In this document: positions 44,734 through 53,494 of the stretch, in pieces | Numbering within the stretch: position 1 is the stretch's first letter | Layout of the letters: each line of letters opens with the position of its first letter | DNA from: DRQF01 sp964559135 | GTDB lineage: Bacteria > Planctomycetota > GCA-002687715 > DRQF01 | Assembly: GCA_964559135.1 (NCBI GenBank) | Contig: CAZLGG010000008.1 | Coordinates: forward strand, 1 to 63,068 | DNA: 63,068 nucleotides | Reading direction: 5' to 3' | Translations under genes and position numbers: made by a program | Notes under the pieces: generated by a model | What the model was told of the DNA's origin: nothing | Database searches by the model: none | What the model saw: only the letters and a program-made list of their open reading frames with translations

Positions 44734-45582
44734 TCACCTGACGGCGCGCCAGTATATACCCGAGGGGAGTCTCCGGTTCGCATCCGCCTCGGGGATCGAC
44801 ATCTCACCGCTTGTGTGCTCCCGCCAGTTGTTCTCGAAGGATTCAAGGATCAGGTTCTCCAGGACGAGTGGAGTGAACCCCGGGCTGTGAGAGGACATGT
44901 GAAGGAGACAGGGTTGCCCGTTGGTGAGGCGCGCCAGAAGTTGCAAAAGGTCGCCGATCCCGTCCTCGAGCTTCCAGACCTCCCCCTTGGCGCCGCGACC
45001 AAAGGTCGGAGGATCGAGGATGATGCCGTCATAGTGCCGTTCGCGTTTGATCTCACGCTTGAGGAATCGTGCGCAGTCCTCGACGATCCAGCGGATCGGA
45101 GCATCGGCGAAATTGTTGAGGCGGGCATTGCGCGCGGCCCAATCGACGATTCCGCGCGCGGCATCGACATGGGTGACCTCGGCGCCTCCCGCCGCGGCGG
45201 CCAAGGTGCTTCCGCCGGTGTACGCGAAGAGATTGAGAATGCGGGGGGGCTTCGCGGAGCACTCCGCCAGCCTTCGGATCTCGTCGCGAAGCCAGATCCA
45301 TTGTGCGACTTGTTCAGGAAAGAGTCCCAGGTGGCCGAACGGGGTGGGTTTGATCTCGAAGTCGAACGGGCCGTGTCGCACCTTCCAGTTTCTGGGTTGA
45401 GGCTTCTCCCACTCCCAGTGCCCGCCCCCCCGGTCGGAACGAATGTGGCGGCCGACGACGCCATCCCAAAGTTCGGGATCGCGTCGGCGCCAGATGGCGA
45501 CTCCGGCCTGGCGCTCGATCACGATGCCGGAAAGGCTCTCCAGCTTTCGTCCGTCGCCGGAATCGAGAAGGCGATACGTCAT
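44734..45582 (-). CDS. Class I SAM-dependent methyltransferase (RlmI/COG1092-like)
   Basis: 282 residues from ATG 45582 (ATGA overlap with tgt). The SAM site is visible as LNLFAYTGGSTLAAAAGGAEVTHVD, and the catalytic-loop region as LDPPTFGRGAKGEVW. It resembles the C-terminal methyltransferase domain of RlmI/RlmK-type rRNA m5C or m7G enzymes, without the PUA domain. Between tgt and an RluA-like enzyme, an RNA target is likely. Exact base not known. Confidence 0.82.
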   Translation of the reverse strand: MTYRLLDSGDGRKLESLSGIVIERQAGVAIWRRRDPELWDGVVGRHIRSDRGGGHWEWEKPQPRNWKVRHGPFDFEIKPTPFGHLGLFPEQVAQWIWLRDEIRRLAECSAKPPRILNLFAYTGGSTLAAAAGGAEVTHVDAARGIVDWAARNARLNNFADAPIRWIVEDCARFLKREIKRERHYDGIILDPPTFGRGAKGEVWKLEDGIGDLLQLLARLTNGQPCLLHMSSHSPGFTPLVLENLILESFENNWREHTSGEMSIPEADANRRLPSGIYWRAVR

Positions 45583-46718
45583 CGGCGTCTCTTCGTCTTT
45601 CCCTTGGGACGCGCGAGCTGGGTCAGCCATTTCGCCTTCAAGGAGGCGAACTCTCCCCGCTCCACGGCCTCCCGTATCTCTCGCATCAGATCCTGATAGA
45701 GCTGGATGTTGTGGAGGCTGGCCAGCGTGGCGAAAAGCGGTTCACCGGCGTAGAAGAGATGGCGGAGGACCGAACGCGTGTAGTTGCGGCAGGCATAGCA
45801 TTCACAGTGCGTGTCTACCGGGTACGTGTCCTTCCGAAACTTCTTGTCGCCGATGCGAAGGCGTCCCGACCGGGTGAACAGAGTCCCGCCGCGTGCGTAA
45901 CGGGTGGGAATGACGCAATCGAACATGTCCATCCCGCGCTCGACGGCTTCGAGGATGTCCTCGGGATGGCCGACGCCCATGAGGTATCGCGGAAGTTCGG
46001 GAGGCAACAAGGGAGCCGTCCATTCGGTGACCGTCTTCATGAGGTCCGGACCCTCGCCCACACTCACGCCTCCGATGGCGAAGCCGTCAAAGTCGATGGC
46101 GGTGATGGCCCGCGCGCTCTTCTCCCTGAGATCCCGGTACGTTCCGCCTTGGACGATCCCGAAAAGGAACTGGTGGGGCGATAGCTTGGCGTCGCGACAC
46201 CGCTCGGCCCATCGGGTGGTTCGCTCCAAGGAGGCCTGAACGTAGTCGCGAGGAGCCGGGTATTCGACACACTCGTCAAACGCCATGACGATGTCGGCGC
46301 CGAGATCCTTCTGAATGGCCATCGACGTTTCGGGATCCAAAAAAAGGTCGGCTTTGCTGTTGGGGTCCCGAAAAGCCACCCCGCTCTCGCCGATGTTCTT
46401 GTCCGGGATGGAAAACACCTGAAACCCGCCGGAGTCGGTCAGGATAGTCCGGGGCCATGCCATGAACTGGTGGAGACCTCCTGATCGCCGGACGAGTTCC
46501 CGCCTCCCGTCGTAGGAGAGATGGTAGGTGTTGGCGAGAACGACCTCCGCTCCCGTAGATAGGACCTGCTCCGGCGTGAGCGCCTTGACGGCGCCCTGTG
46601 TGCCGACGGGCATGAAGGCCGGGCATTCGACGGGCCCATGCTCCGTTTCGAATCGGCTTCGCCGTGCACCCGTGGGGTCCGTGGCGATCAGCTGGAACTG
46701 GATGTCCTTGCGCGGCAT
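45579..46718 (-). CDS. tgt: Queuine tRNA-ribosyltransferase (Tgt)
   Basis: 379 residues. It exchanges the wobble guanine of tRNA (Asp, Asn, His, Tyr) for a queuosine precursor. TDSGGFQVFS and MFDCVIPTRYARGG contain the two catalytic Asp; zinc ligands are in CECYACRNYTRSVLRHLF. The start is ten bases after the RluA-like stop, and the end overlaps the methyltransferase gene. No queuosine synthesis genes (queC-F, queA) are in the window. Confidence 0.96.
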   Translation of the reverse strand: MPRKDIQFQLIATDPTGARRSRFETEHGPVECPAFMPVGTQGAVKALTPEQVLSTGAEVVLANTYHLSYDGRRELVRRSGGLHQFMAWPRTILTDSGGFQVFSIPDKNIGESGVAFRDPNSKADLFLDPETSMAIQKDLGADIVMAFDECVEYPAPRDYVQASLERTTRWAERCRDAKLSPHQFLFGIVQGGTYRDLREKSARAITAIDFDGFAIGGVSVGEGPDLMKTVTEWTAPLLPPELPRYLMGVGHPEDILEAVERGMDMFDCVIPTRYARGGTLFTRSGRLRIGDKKFRKDTYPVDTHCECYACRNYTRSVLRHLFYAGEPLFATLASLHNIQLYQDLMREIREAVERGEFASLKAKWLTQLARPKGKTKRRR

Positions 46719-46727
46719 GCCGAGAAT

Positions 46728-47426
46728 CTAACGCTGGGACGGCTTCGGCCCCACGGTGGGTGGCGGGGTGTCCAACTTTTTCAACACGTTCCGGAAGTCC
46801 CTGGACAAGGGGGCTTCGACCCGGATCGTGGAGTTCTTCCAGGGAAGGGGAATGGTGAGAGAGCGAGCGTGGAGGAGTGCTCGCTTGTGCCTCACGACGG
46901 CATCCCGTCCGAGTGCGAACTTTCTCTCACCCACGAGGGGGCAATGGATGTGCGCGAAATGCAAGCGGATCTGATTGTGTCGGCCGGTGATGGGATTGGC
47001 CCGCACGAGCGCGCACCTGCCGTGCATGGAGAGCAGTTCGTAGCGGGTTTCGGCGGGCTTTCCCGAGCCGGCGATGCGGGCCGAGGCTCCCATGTCGAGG
47101 ATCGGAAAGGTAAGTCGTCCGCGGGGTGCTGGAGGACGTCTCTGCAGAAGCGCCGTGTACTCCTTTTCGACGGCGCGCTTGCGGAACAACGCGACCAGGA
47201 TCTCCCGCGTCTCCTCGTCCTTCGCCAGGACGAGCACGCCCGACGTCTCGTAGTCGAGCCGATGCACCGGAAAGACGCTGAGCCCCTCGGATCGGAGGCG
47301 GCGGTCGACGGGGGGGCCCTTGGCCTGGGCCCGTCCGCCCGGTGCCGCGACGCTGAGGACGCGGGGCGGCTTGAGAATGAAGAGGCACCTTTCGTCTTCG
47401 TAGAGTCGAGTGAGAGGGCGTTGCAT
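46728..47426 (-). CDS. RluA-family pseudouridine synthase
   Basis: 232 residues from ATG 47426, which has AAGG six bases before; upstream ATGs in frame lack this. The catalytic motif FPVHRLDYETSGVLVLAKD carries the Asp that attacks uridine C1'. The later GRHNQIRLHFAH is the usual RluA end region. There is no S4 domain, as in TruC or RluA. It modifies rRNA or tRNA; the site cannot be told. First gene of the RNA-modification operon with tgt. Confidence 0.92.
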   Translation of the reverse strand: MQRPLTRLYEDERCLFILKPPRVLSVAAPGGRAQAKGPPVDRRLRSEGLSVFPVHRLDYETSGVLVLAKDEETREILVALFRKRAVEKEYTALLQRRPPAPRGRLTFPILDMGASARIAGSGKPAETRYELLSMHGRCALVRANPITGRHNQIRLHFAHIHCPLVGERKFALGRDAVVRHKRALLHARSLTIPLPWKNSTIRVEAPLSRDFRNVLKKLDTPPPTVGPKPSQR

Positions 47427-47524
47427 GAAGGACCTTACCGGGGCAGTGGCCCGCCTTCGACCCCGCGAGGGCAAGTTCCTCCTCGAGGGGTACTCAGGGC
47501 GTCTTGCGCTTGCCATCATGAAGC

Positions 47525-48541
47525 ATGATGAACGAGACCATTCGAGTGATTCAGGTGGGGCTCGGCCCCATAGGTCGGGAAGTCGCGAGCCGCGTTCTGA
47601 CACGAAGGGGATTGCAACTCGTGGGAGCCGTCGATGTCTCACCGGCGATGGCGGGGCGTGCCCTTTGCGATGTCCTCGGATGCGACGTGCCCGGCGGAGT
47701 CGTCGTGACGGCCGACCCGGGCGAGCTCATCGCCGAGGAGAGACCGGATGTCGCAATCTTGTGTACGGCGTCGAAACTGGCCACGGCCGCGAGTCACATG
47801 CGCCCCTATCTTTCCCAAGGCGTTTCGATCGTGACGAGCTGCGAAGAGGCGACGGCTCCCGATCTTCAAAACGACGCCTTGGCGGGAACCGTGGACGACT
47901 GGGCGAGGGCCGGGAACGCCGCCGTGCTGGGAACGGGGGTCAATCCGGGGTTTCTCATGGATCTTTGGCCCGTCGCCATGAGTTTGCCCTGTCTGAACGT
48001 TCGTTCGATCGAGGTGGAGCGGGTACAGGACGCCGCCCCGCGCAGGGAGCCGTTTCGAGAGAAGATCGGAGCGGGGCTCACTCTCGAAGACTTCGACCAG
48101 AAAGTAGCCGTCGGGGATTTCGGACACGTGGGCCTGGAAACGTGCCTGCACATGATCATCCGGGCCTTCGGGTGGGAGTTGAGAGAGTTCGAAGAGGGGC
48201 TCGAACCCGTCTTGGCGGAGGTGACCACGCCTTGTCCGGGCGGCCCCGCGATCCCCGCGGGCGGCGTGCGCGGGATTCACCAGTGGATCCACGGATACGT
48301 CGGGAACGACGAGAAGCCCCGGGTGCGCCTGCGTTTTCTCGCGGCCGTGGGAGAAAAGGAATCAAAAGACAGCGTCGTCCTTCATGGCGAGCCCGAGATC
48401 CGTTGCGTCATCGAGGGCGGCACGCCCGGTGAGCAGGCCACCGCCGGCGCGCTCATCAACGGGGTTTTCGTGATCCACCACGCGTCCCCTGGGTTTCATG
48501 CCGCGATCGACCTGCCGTGGGCGCACTACCGAGAACGGTGA
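47525..48541 (+). CDS. DapB-like NAD(P)-dependent dehydrogenase
   Basis: 338 residues. Rossmann motif VIQVGLGPIGREVASRVL, then DVSPAMAGR and the middle TGVNPGFLMDLWPVAM with KIGAGLTLEDF, resemble the group that contains dihydrodipicolinate reductase N-domains and 2,4-diaminopentanoate dehydrogenase. Ordinary DapB is shorter (about 270) and has a HxxxK motif that I do not see, so lysine synthesis is unlikely. An amine or amino-acid dehydrogenase is a guess. ATG 47525 or 47528. Single gene. Confidence 0.7.
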   Translation: MMNETIRVIQVGLGPIGREVASRVLTRRGLQLVGAVDVSPAMAGRALCDVLGCDVPGGVVVTADPGELIAEERPDVAILCTASKLATAASHMRPYLSQGVSIVTSCEEATAPDLQNDALAGTVDDWARAGNAAVLGTGVNPGFLMDLWPVAMSLPCLNVRSIEVERVQDAAPRREPFREKIGAGLTLEDFDQKVAVGDFGHVGLETCLHMIIRAFGWELREFEEGLEPVLAEVTTPCPGGPAIPAGGVRGIHQWIHGYVGNDEKPRVRLRFLAAVGEKESKDSVVLHGEPEIRCVIEGGTPGEQATAGALINGVFVIHHASPGFHAAIDLPWAHYRER

Positions 48542-48574
48542 ATCACGTCTCGCCGACGGGTTCGGCAAAGAAAA

Positions 48575-48600
48575 AGGGCTGGTCCTGACAGACCAGCCCT
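48575..48600 (-). terminator. Rho-independent terminator (minus strand)
   Basis: A 10-base stem (48575-48584 with 48591-48600) and a 6-base loop. The A-rich run on the plus side (48568-48575) becomes a T run for minus-strand transcripts. It should end transcripts from glnN and the phosphatase-fold gene, whose last stop is at 48824, over 200 bases away. It would also lie at the end of the plus-strand dehydrogenase gene. Confidence 0.7.
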
Positions 48601-48823
48601 CATCGAGTGATGCGCCTCATTCACGAGGCGATCTCTCCCTTTGGCCTTCCGCCCATGGAATGGGTCGGGCGGGAGACCTGCCCACCTGGCGCCTCAGCCT
48701 CGAAGGCCGAGTTCGGTCGAGCGCGTAGGGCGCTCCTTCACTCACTTGACTTGTATGACCTCGCAAGATGGGGGGGATCGCGAGGCTGCGCACCCCCATA
48801 TCCTCGCGAAACGGGCCTTGTTG
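48601..48823. other. Non-coding stretch with nested inverted repeats
   Basis: No convincing gene. Two overlapping inverted repeats near the right end: ATGGGGG (48768-48774) with CCCCCAT (48793-48799), and CGCGAGG (48779-48785) with CCTCGCG (48802-48808); they are mutually exclusive. This stretch is probably the 3' untranslated part of the glnN transcript, ending at the terminator 48575-48600. A small RNA is possible but not shown. Confidence 0.4.
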
Positions 48824-49783
48824 TCAATCAAGAAATCGGATTCCGAGGATGAGAACGACGCTCAGGCCCCATCCCAGGAGAACGAGCACCATGGTCGTAT
48901 GCCGACGTTGCTCCGATACCGCGCGAAGCCTTTGGTCGTGGTCCCGGCGTCGCTGCGCCGACTGCCAGGACGCGGCGATTCGCCGGGAAGCGTCCAGCGT
49001 CGGGAAATCCACGATGGGCGGGGAAGAGGCGCCATCGGCCAGGGGCGGGCGCAGACCAAGGACCGCAGCCACCGTTCCCACAAGGGCTTGGGGCGAGACG
49101 ACGCTCTCCCCGGGATCGGGCCGGATGCCCGGCCCGGCCGCCGCCCATCGGTATCCCTGTCCCTCGGAGCCGTAAACCAGGATGACGGGCCCCCCTGAGC
49201 CGAGGAGTCCCGCGATGCGCGCGCAACGACGGTCCTCGTCCAGGATCGCCCGGGCCCGTGGGGTCGCGACACCGTCGACCTCCAGAGCGCCATCCAGCCC
49301 GGGGGCGATCCGGAGGCTCCCCACGATGAGGTTCCAAAAGTGCTCATCCAGGGCGAGCCCCAGGTCTCTCTCGGAGCCCGCCCACGGGACGATGGACTCC
49401 ACCCGTGCCGGGGCGGTTCCGGTCCCCAGAACGCGACGGCCGGCCCGACGTAGCAGGCCAACCAGATCCTCCTCGCCCGGTCCGTAAGGGAAGCGCGCAG
49501 GCAGGGCACCTCCTGTGAGGGGAGCCGCCGTCCCGGAGAGTCGTCCCCCGCATCCGCGTCGCAGAACGTCTTCGAAGAACGGCACGAGGGCCGGCCAGGA
49601 AAAAGCCTCGTCGGGGACGCCCTCGAGGACGACAAGAGCAACCTGGCCGGCGGCCCTTGGAACCTCTGCTTCGAGGGGAGGGGGCGGCAAGGGTGTCACG
49701 GGCCGGGAGACGATCGCGAAGAGCAGGCCCCAGAACAGAAAAACAAACGCGAGGCACCAAGCGTCCCGGGGCGAGCGGCTCAC
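48824..49783 (-). CDS. Membrane-anchored alkaline-phosphatase-fold protein, probably inactive
   Basis: 319 residues from a GTG overlapping the glnN stop (GTGA). Helices at residues 9-26 and 296-313 flank an exported domain. Its start, VALVVLEGVPDEAFSW, and the late VYGSEGQGYRWAAAGPGIRP...VGTVAAVLGLRPP resemble phosphodiesterase/PIG-N type members of the alkaline phosphatase superfamily. The metal ligands are missing, though: the usual Asp-Gly is LEG, and the DHG motif is SEG. So it seems a pseudoenzyme, perhaps a binding protein. Linked to glutamine synthetase for unknown reasons. Confidence 0.55.
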   Translation of the reverse strand: MSRSPRDAWCLAFVFLFWGLLFAIVSRPVTPLPPPPLEAEVPRAAGQVALVVLEGVPDEAFSWPALVPFFEDVLRRGCGGRLSGTAAPLTGGALPARFPYGPGEEDLVGLLRRAGRRVLGTGTAPARVESIVPWAGSERDLGLALDEHFWNLIVGSLRIAPGLDGALEVDGVATPRARAILDEDRRCARIAGLLGSGGPVILVYGSEGQGYRWAAAGPGIRPDPGESVVSPQALVGTVAAVLGLRPPLADGASSPPIVDFPTLDASRRIAASWQSAQRRRDHDQRLRAVSEQRRHTTMVLVLLGWGLSVVLILGIRFLD

Positions 49784-51972
49784 TGAAGGAGCAAGAGTTC
49801 GCGGTACTTCGGCAGAGGCCAGAGGTCATCGTCCACCCACGCTTCCAGCGCATCGCCCTGGGCTCGGACAAACTGCATCGCCGGGATGATCTCATCCCGA
49901 ACGAGAACAGCCTTGTCCATCGGGGAGGCCTCGACGGCATCGAATCTCTCGATGCGCTCGCTGAGATCGTCGAGGCCGTGACGGAGATGCCCGGCGAGGG
50001 TCGTGATCTTCTCCAGCAGTGCCTTCTGGCTCGCCTGATCGATGCCCGGGATCGCGGCCTCGGTGGTTCGAATCGTCTCGGCCACCTGTTTTTGGAAAGA
50101 GAGAGCCGCCGGAAGAAGCAACGACCGGCCCAGGTCGAGGCTCGTCAGCGCTTCGATCCGAATCGCCGCGGCGTAGTTCTCGATGAGGACGTGCGCACGC
50201 GAGTGGATCTCGCGCTCACTGAGGACCTTCATGCGTTCGAAAAGGGTGATGTTCTTGTCGTCGGTGAGGCGCGCGAGGGCGGAGGGTGTGTCCTGGAGAT
50301 TCGGGAGGCCCCTGCGTTCGGCCTCGATCGCCCAGTCGTCCGAATAGTTGTCACCGGAGAAGAGCACCTTCCGGTGATCGGCCAAGACCGACTTGACCGT
50401 CTCCTGAACGGCCGTATTCAGCTCGGAGGATTTCAGGCGTTCCTCGATCATGTCGGCGATGTCGTCGAGACTCTCCGCGACGATCGTGTTGAGGACGGTT
50501 GAGGGATAGGCCACGCTCTGGGAGGAGCCGACGGCGCGGAATTCGAATTTGGCGCCGGTGAACGCGAAGGGAGAGGTGCGATTGCGGTCGCCCGTGTCCC
50601 GTGGGAGAGGGGGGAGCGCAGAAATCCCGAGGCGGATGGGCTCCGTGGCTGCCCTTCCAGCACTTGAGCCCCCACTGAGGAGCGCCTCGACGACATCTTC
50701 CAACTGCTGTCCCAAGAAAACGGACATGATGGCCGGGGGCGCCTCGTTCGCGCCGAGTCGGTGGTCATTCCCCGCGTTCGCCACCGTAAGACGCAACAGG
50801 TCGGCATGGAGATCCACCGCGCGAATGATGGCCGAAAGGAAGACCATGAATTGCTGATTGCTCTCGGGTGTCTTCCCCGGGGCGAGAAGGTTGCGCCCGG
50901 TATTGTCCTGAAGGGACCAATTCGTGTGTTTTCCCGAGCCGTTGATGCCAGTGAACGGTTTCTCGTGGAGGAGGCAGAAGAAGCCGTGGCGCTCGGCCAC
51001 GACGCGCATCATCTCCATGATGAGCATATTCTGGTCCGTGGAGACGGCCGCACGGCGGTGGATGGGGGCCAACTCGAATTGCATTGGAGCCACTTCGTTG
51101 TGTCGCGTCTTCACGGGGATTCCGAGCCGCCACAGCTCGTATTCCAACTCCTGCATGAATCCCAAGACACGGGGACTGATCGCGCCGAAGTAGTTGTCAT
51201 CCAGCTCTTGCCCCTTGGGCGGGGCGGCACCGAAGAGGGTCCGGCCCGTCGTAAGGAGGTCCGGCCGACGGACGGCGAGGGTGCGGTCGACGAGGAAATA
51301 CTCCTGCTCGCATCCGATCGTCGAGAAGACTTGGTCCACATCGTCGTGACCCATCAGGTTCAGGATGCGCACCGCGGCGCGATGGATGGCGTTCTCGGAG
51401 CGCAGCAAAGGAGTCTTCTTGTCCAGAGCTTCTCCGCTCCAAGAGCAGAAGACCGTGGGAATACAAAGAGTCATGCCCCCCGGCCCGTCTCGTAGAAAAG
51501 CGGGAGAGGTCGGATCCCATGCGGTATAGCCCCGCGCTTCGAACGTAGAACGCAGCCCTCCGCTGGGGAAGGACGACGCATCCGGTTCCCCTCGGATGAG
51601 ATCCCCGCCGGAAAACTCGTTGATGATGCGATCGTCGGCGGTGATCGCGAGGAAGGAGTCGTGTTTCTCGGCGGTGAGCCCCGTCATGGGCTGGAACCAG
51701 TGGGTGTAGTGGGTGGCGCCTTTCTCGACGGCCCAATCCTTCATGGCACTGGCGACGGCGTCGGCGATGTCGGAGTCCAGCTCCTTTCCTTTCCGGGTCG
51801 TGAGTTGGAGTTTGGCGAAGATGTTCTCGGGAAGGCGCTCCCTTTGAACGTCCTCGTTGAACACCCGTGTGCCGAACACCTCCGTGACGGCCACCTTGAC
51901 TTTTGGTGAGGCGGCGGGAGGGGGCCGGCGGGCGATATCCCGAATGGCCGAGGATCGTGCGTCGGTGGGCAT
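49780..51972 (-). CDS. glnN: Glutamine synthetase type III
   Basis: 730 residues, the size of GSIII. It makes glutamine from glutamate, ammonia and ATP. Family signatures are GCEQEYFLVD, HNEVAPMQFELAPIHR, HEKPFTGINGSGKHTNWSL, GNDHRLGANEAPPAI and FRAVGSSQS. The long N-terminal domain with EVFGTRVFNEDVQRERLP is particular to this type. GSIII occurs in Bacteroidetes, cyanobacteria, planctomycete-like and some other bacteria. The divergent gap to the M24 peptidase holds its promoter. Confidence 0.96.
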   Translation of the reverse strand: MPTDARSSAIRDIARRPPPAASPKVKVAVTEVFGTRVFNEDVQRERLPENIFAKLQLTTRKGKELDSDIADAVASAMKDWAVEKGATHYTHWFQPMTGLTAEKHDSFLAITADDRIINEFSGGDLIRGEPDASSFPSGGLRSTFEARGYTAWDPTSPAFLRDGPGGMTLCIPTVFCSWSGEALDKKTPLLRSENAIHRAAVRILNLMGHDDVDQVFSTIGCEQEYFLVDRTLAVRRPDLLTTGRTLFGAAPPKGQELDDNYFGAISPRVLGFMQELEYELWRLGIPVKTRHNEVAPMQFELAPIHRRAAVSTDQNMLIMEMMRVVAERHGFFCLLHEKPFTGINGSGKHTNWSLQDNTGRNLLAPGKTPESNQQFMVFLSAIIRAVDLHADLLRLTVANAGNDHRLGANEAPPAIMSVFLGQQLEDVVEALLSGGSSAGRAATEPIRLGISALPPLPRDTGDRNRTSPFAFTGAKFEFRAVGSSQSVAYPSTVLNTIVAESLDDIADMIEERLKSSELNTAVQETVKSVLADHRKVLFSGDNYSDDWAIEAERRGLPNLQDTPSALARLTDDKNITLFERMKVLSEREIHSRAHVLIENYAAAIRIEALTSLDLGRSLLLPAALSFQKQVAETIRTTEAAIPGIDQASQKALLEKITTLAGHLRHGLDDLSERIERFDAVEASPMDKAVLVRDEIIPAMQFVRAQGDALEAWVDDDLWPLPKYRELLLLQ

Positions 51973-52119
51973 GGTTCAACTCCGGTTGCGCATGGATGCG
52001 AGGAGAGTATCAGTGGGGAGTGACACACGAAAGGCGCCTCGCGAGTCCGCGCACCTCCCGGCCTTTACAAGGGATGGAGGACGGCCCAAGCTTGTCACCG
52101 AAGCCAAAAGGAGACGGTC

Positions 52120-53493
52120 ATGAACTCGGAAACCTATACGCGTCGGCGGGACGCTCTCCGGAAGCATCTGAAGGGATGGGTCCTGCTTCTGGGCCACGAG
52201 GAGGCGGCCCGGAACTATGGGGGGAACCCCTACCCGTTCCGCCAGAACTCCCACGTCCTCTACTACTCGGGGATGACGAGACCGGGCGTGGCGCTGCTCC
52301 TGGACATGGAATCCGGGAAAGATCGCCTCTATGGGCCCGAAGATTGTGTCGAGGACGTCGTCTGGCACGGCGCGCAACCGAGCCTCGTCGACCTGGCCGA
52401 CGGCGCCGGTATGACGGATGTGCGGTCGATATCCCGGCTGGGGTCGGATCTCGGGGATCTCGCCGGTCCGCTCCATTATCCGCCTCCCTATCGAGGCGAA
52501 TCTCTTCTTCGCCTCATGGAGCTACGGGACTCCACGGCCGATGAGATCAACCGGGGAGTCTCTCGGGATCTCGCCGTGGCCATCGCGGCGTCCCGCAATC
52601 GGAAGGACGAGGAAGAGATCGCCGAGATCGAGGAGGCCCTGGGAATCACGGCTTCCATGCACGGAGCCGCCATGGCCATGACGCGGCCAGGTCTTCTCGA
52701 ATCCGACGTGGCCGCGGAGGTCCAGAGGATCGCCCTGGGCAAGAGTCGGGCTCAGGCCTACACGCCCATCGTCACCGTTCACGGCGAGATCCTGCACAAC
52801 GTCACCTATGAAGGAGAGCTCGAAGCCGGCCGTCTGCTCCTCAACGACTCGGGGGCCGAGTCCCCACTCGGCTATGCCTCGGACATCACGCGCACGTTCC
52901 CGGTTTCCGGTTCCTTCGACGAGAGGCAACGTGCGGTTTACGAAGTCGTTCTTCGGGCCCAGACAGAGTGCATCGAGAAGATCGCACCGGGTACGAAGTA
53001 TCTCGATGTTCACCTCCACGCCGCGCGGGTGGTGGCCGCCGGAATGAAGGAACTCGGCCTCATGCGGGGCGACGTGGATGAAGCGGTTGCCCAGGGCGCT
53101 CATGCCCTCTTTTTCCCCCATGGGTTGGGCCACATGCTCGGTCTCGATGTCCACGACATGGAGGATCTTGGGGAGGACGTCGTCGGCTATGACCCCGACC
53201 AGAAACGCAGCGATCAATTCGGCCTCGGGTATCTTCGCTGTGCGCGCCCTTTGGCCGCTGGAATGGTGGTGACCTGCGAACCCGGGATCTATTTCATTCC
53301 TGCGCTCATCGACCAGTGGGAGGCGCAAGGGCGCCACGCTTCCTTCATCGACTACGATGCCCTGCGCGCGTGGCGCGACTTCGGAGGCATCCGGATCGAA
53401 GACGACGTCCTCTGCACGGAGAATGGACATCGCGTTTTGGGCCCCGCAATCCCGAAGGAGATTGCAGACGTCGAGGCCGCGATGGGCGCCTGA
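52120..53493 (+). CDS. M24B metallopeptidase (Xaa-Pro aminopeptidase, PepP type)
   Basis: 457 residues; AAGGAG precedes the ATG. It removes an N-terminal residue before proline using two metals. The metal ligands are all visible in the pita-bread domain: NDSGAESPLGYASDITRTF (two Asp), HGLGHMLGLDVHD (His), VTCEPGIYF (Glu) and GGIRIEDDV (Glu). The N-terminal domain contains FRQNSHVLYYSGM, as in PepP. The stop nearly meets the convergent CDF transporter. Confidence 0.93.
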   Translation: MNSETYTRRRDALRKHLKGWVLLLGHEEAARNYGGNPYPFRQNSHVLYYSGMTRPGVALLLDMESGKDRLYGPEDCVEDVVWHGAQPSLVDLADGAGMTDVRSISRLGSDLGDLAGPLHYPPPYRGESLLRLMELRDSTADEINRGVSRDLAVAIAASRNRKDEEEIAEIEEALGITASMHGAAMAMTRPGLLESDVAAEVQRIALGKSRAQAYTPIVTVHGEILHNVTYEGELEAGRLLLNDSGAESPLGYASDITRTFPVSGSFDERQRAVYEVVLRAQTECIEKIAPGTKYLDVHLHAARVVAAGMKELGLMRGDVDEAVAQGAHALFFPHGLGHMLGLDVHDMEDLGEDVVGYDPDQKRSDQFGLGYLRCARPLAAGMVVTCEPGIYFIPALIDQWEAQGRHASFIDYDALRAWRDFGGIRIEDDVLCTENGHRVLGPAIPKEIADVEAAMGA

Positions 53494-53494
53494 T

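Noticed and set aside
44702..44737. GTG start for pgi overlapping the methyltransferase gene by four bases
   Set aside because: It fits the overlap habit of this genome, but it has no ribosome site, while the ATG at 44701 has one and matches the family's N-terminus.
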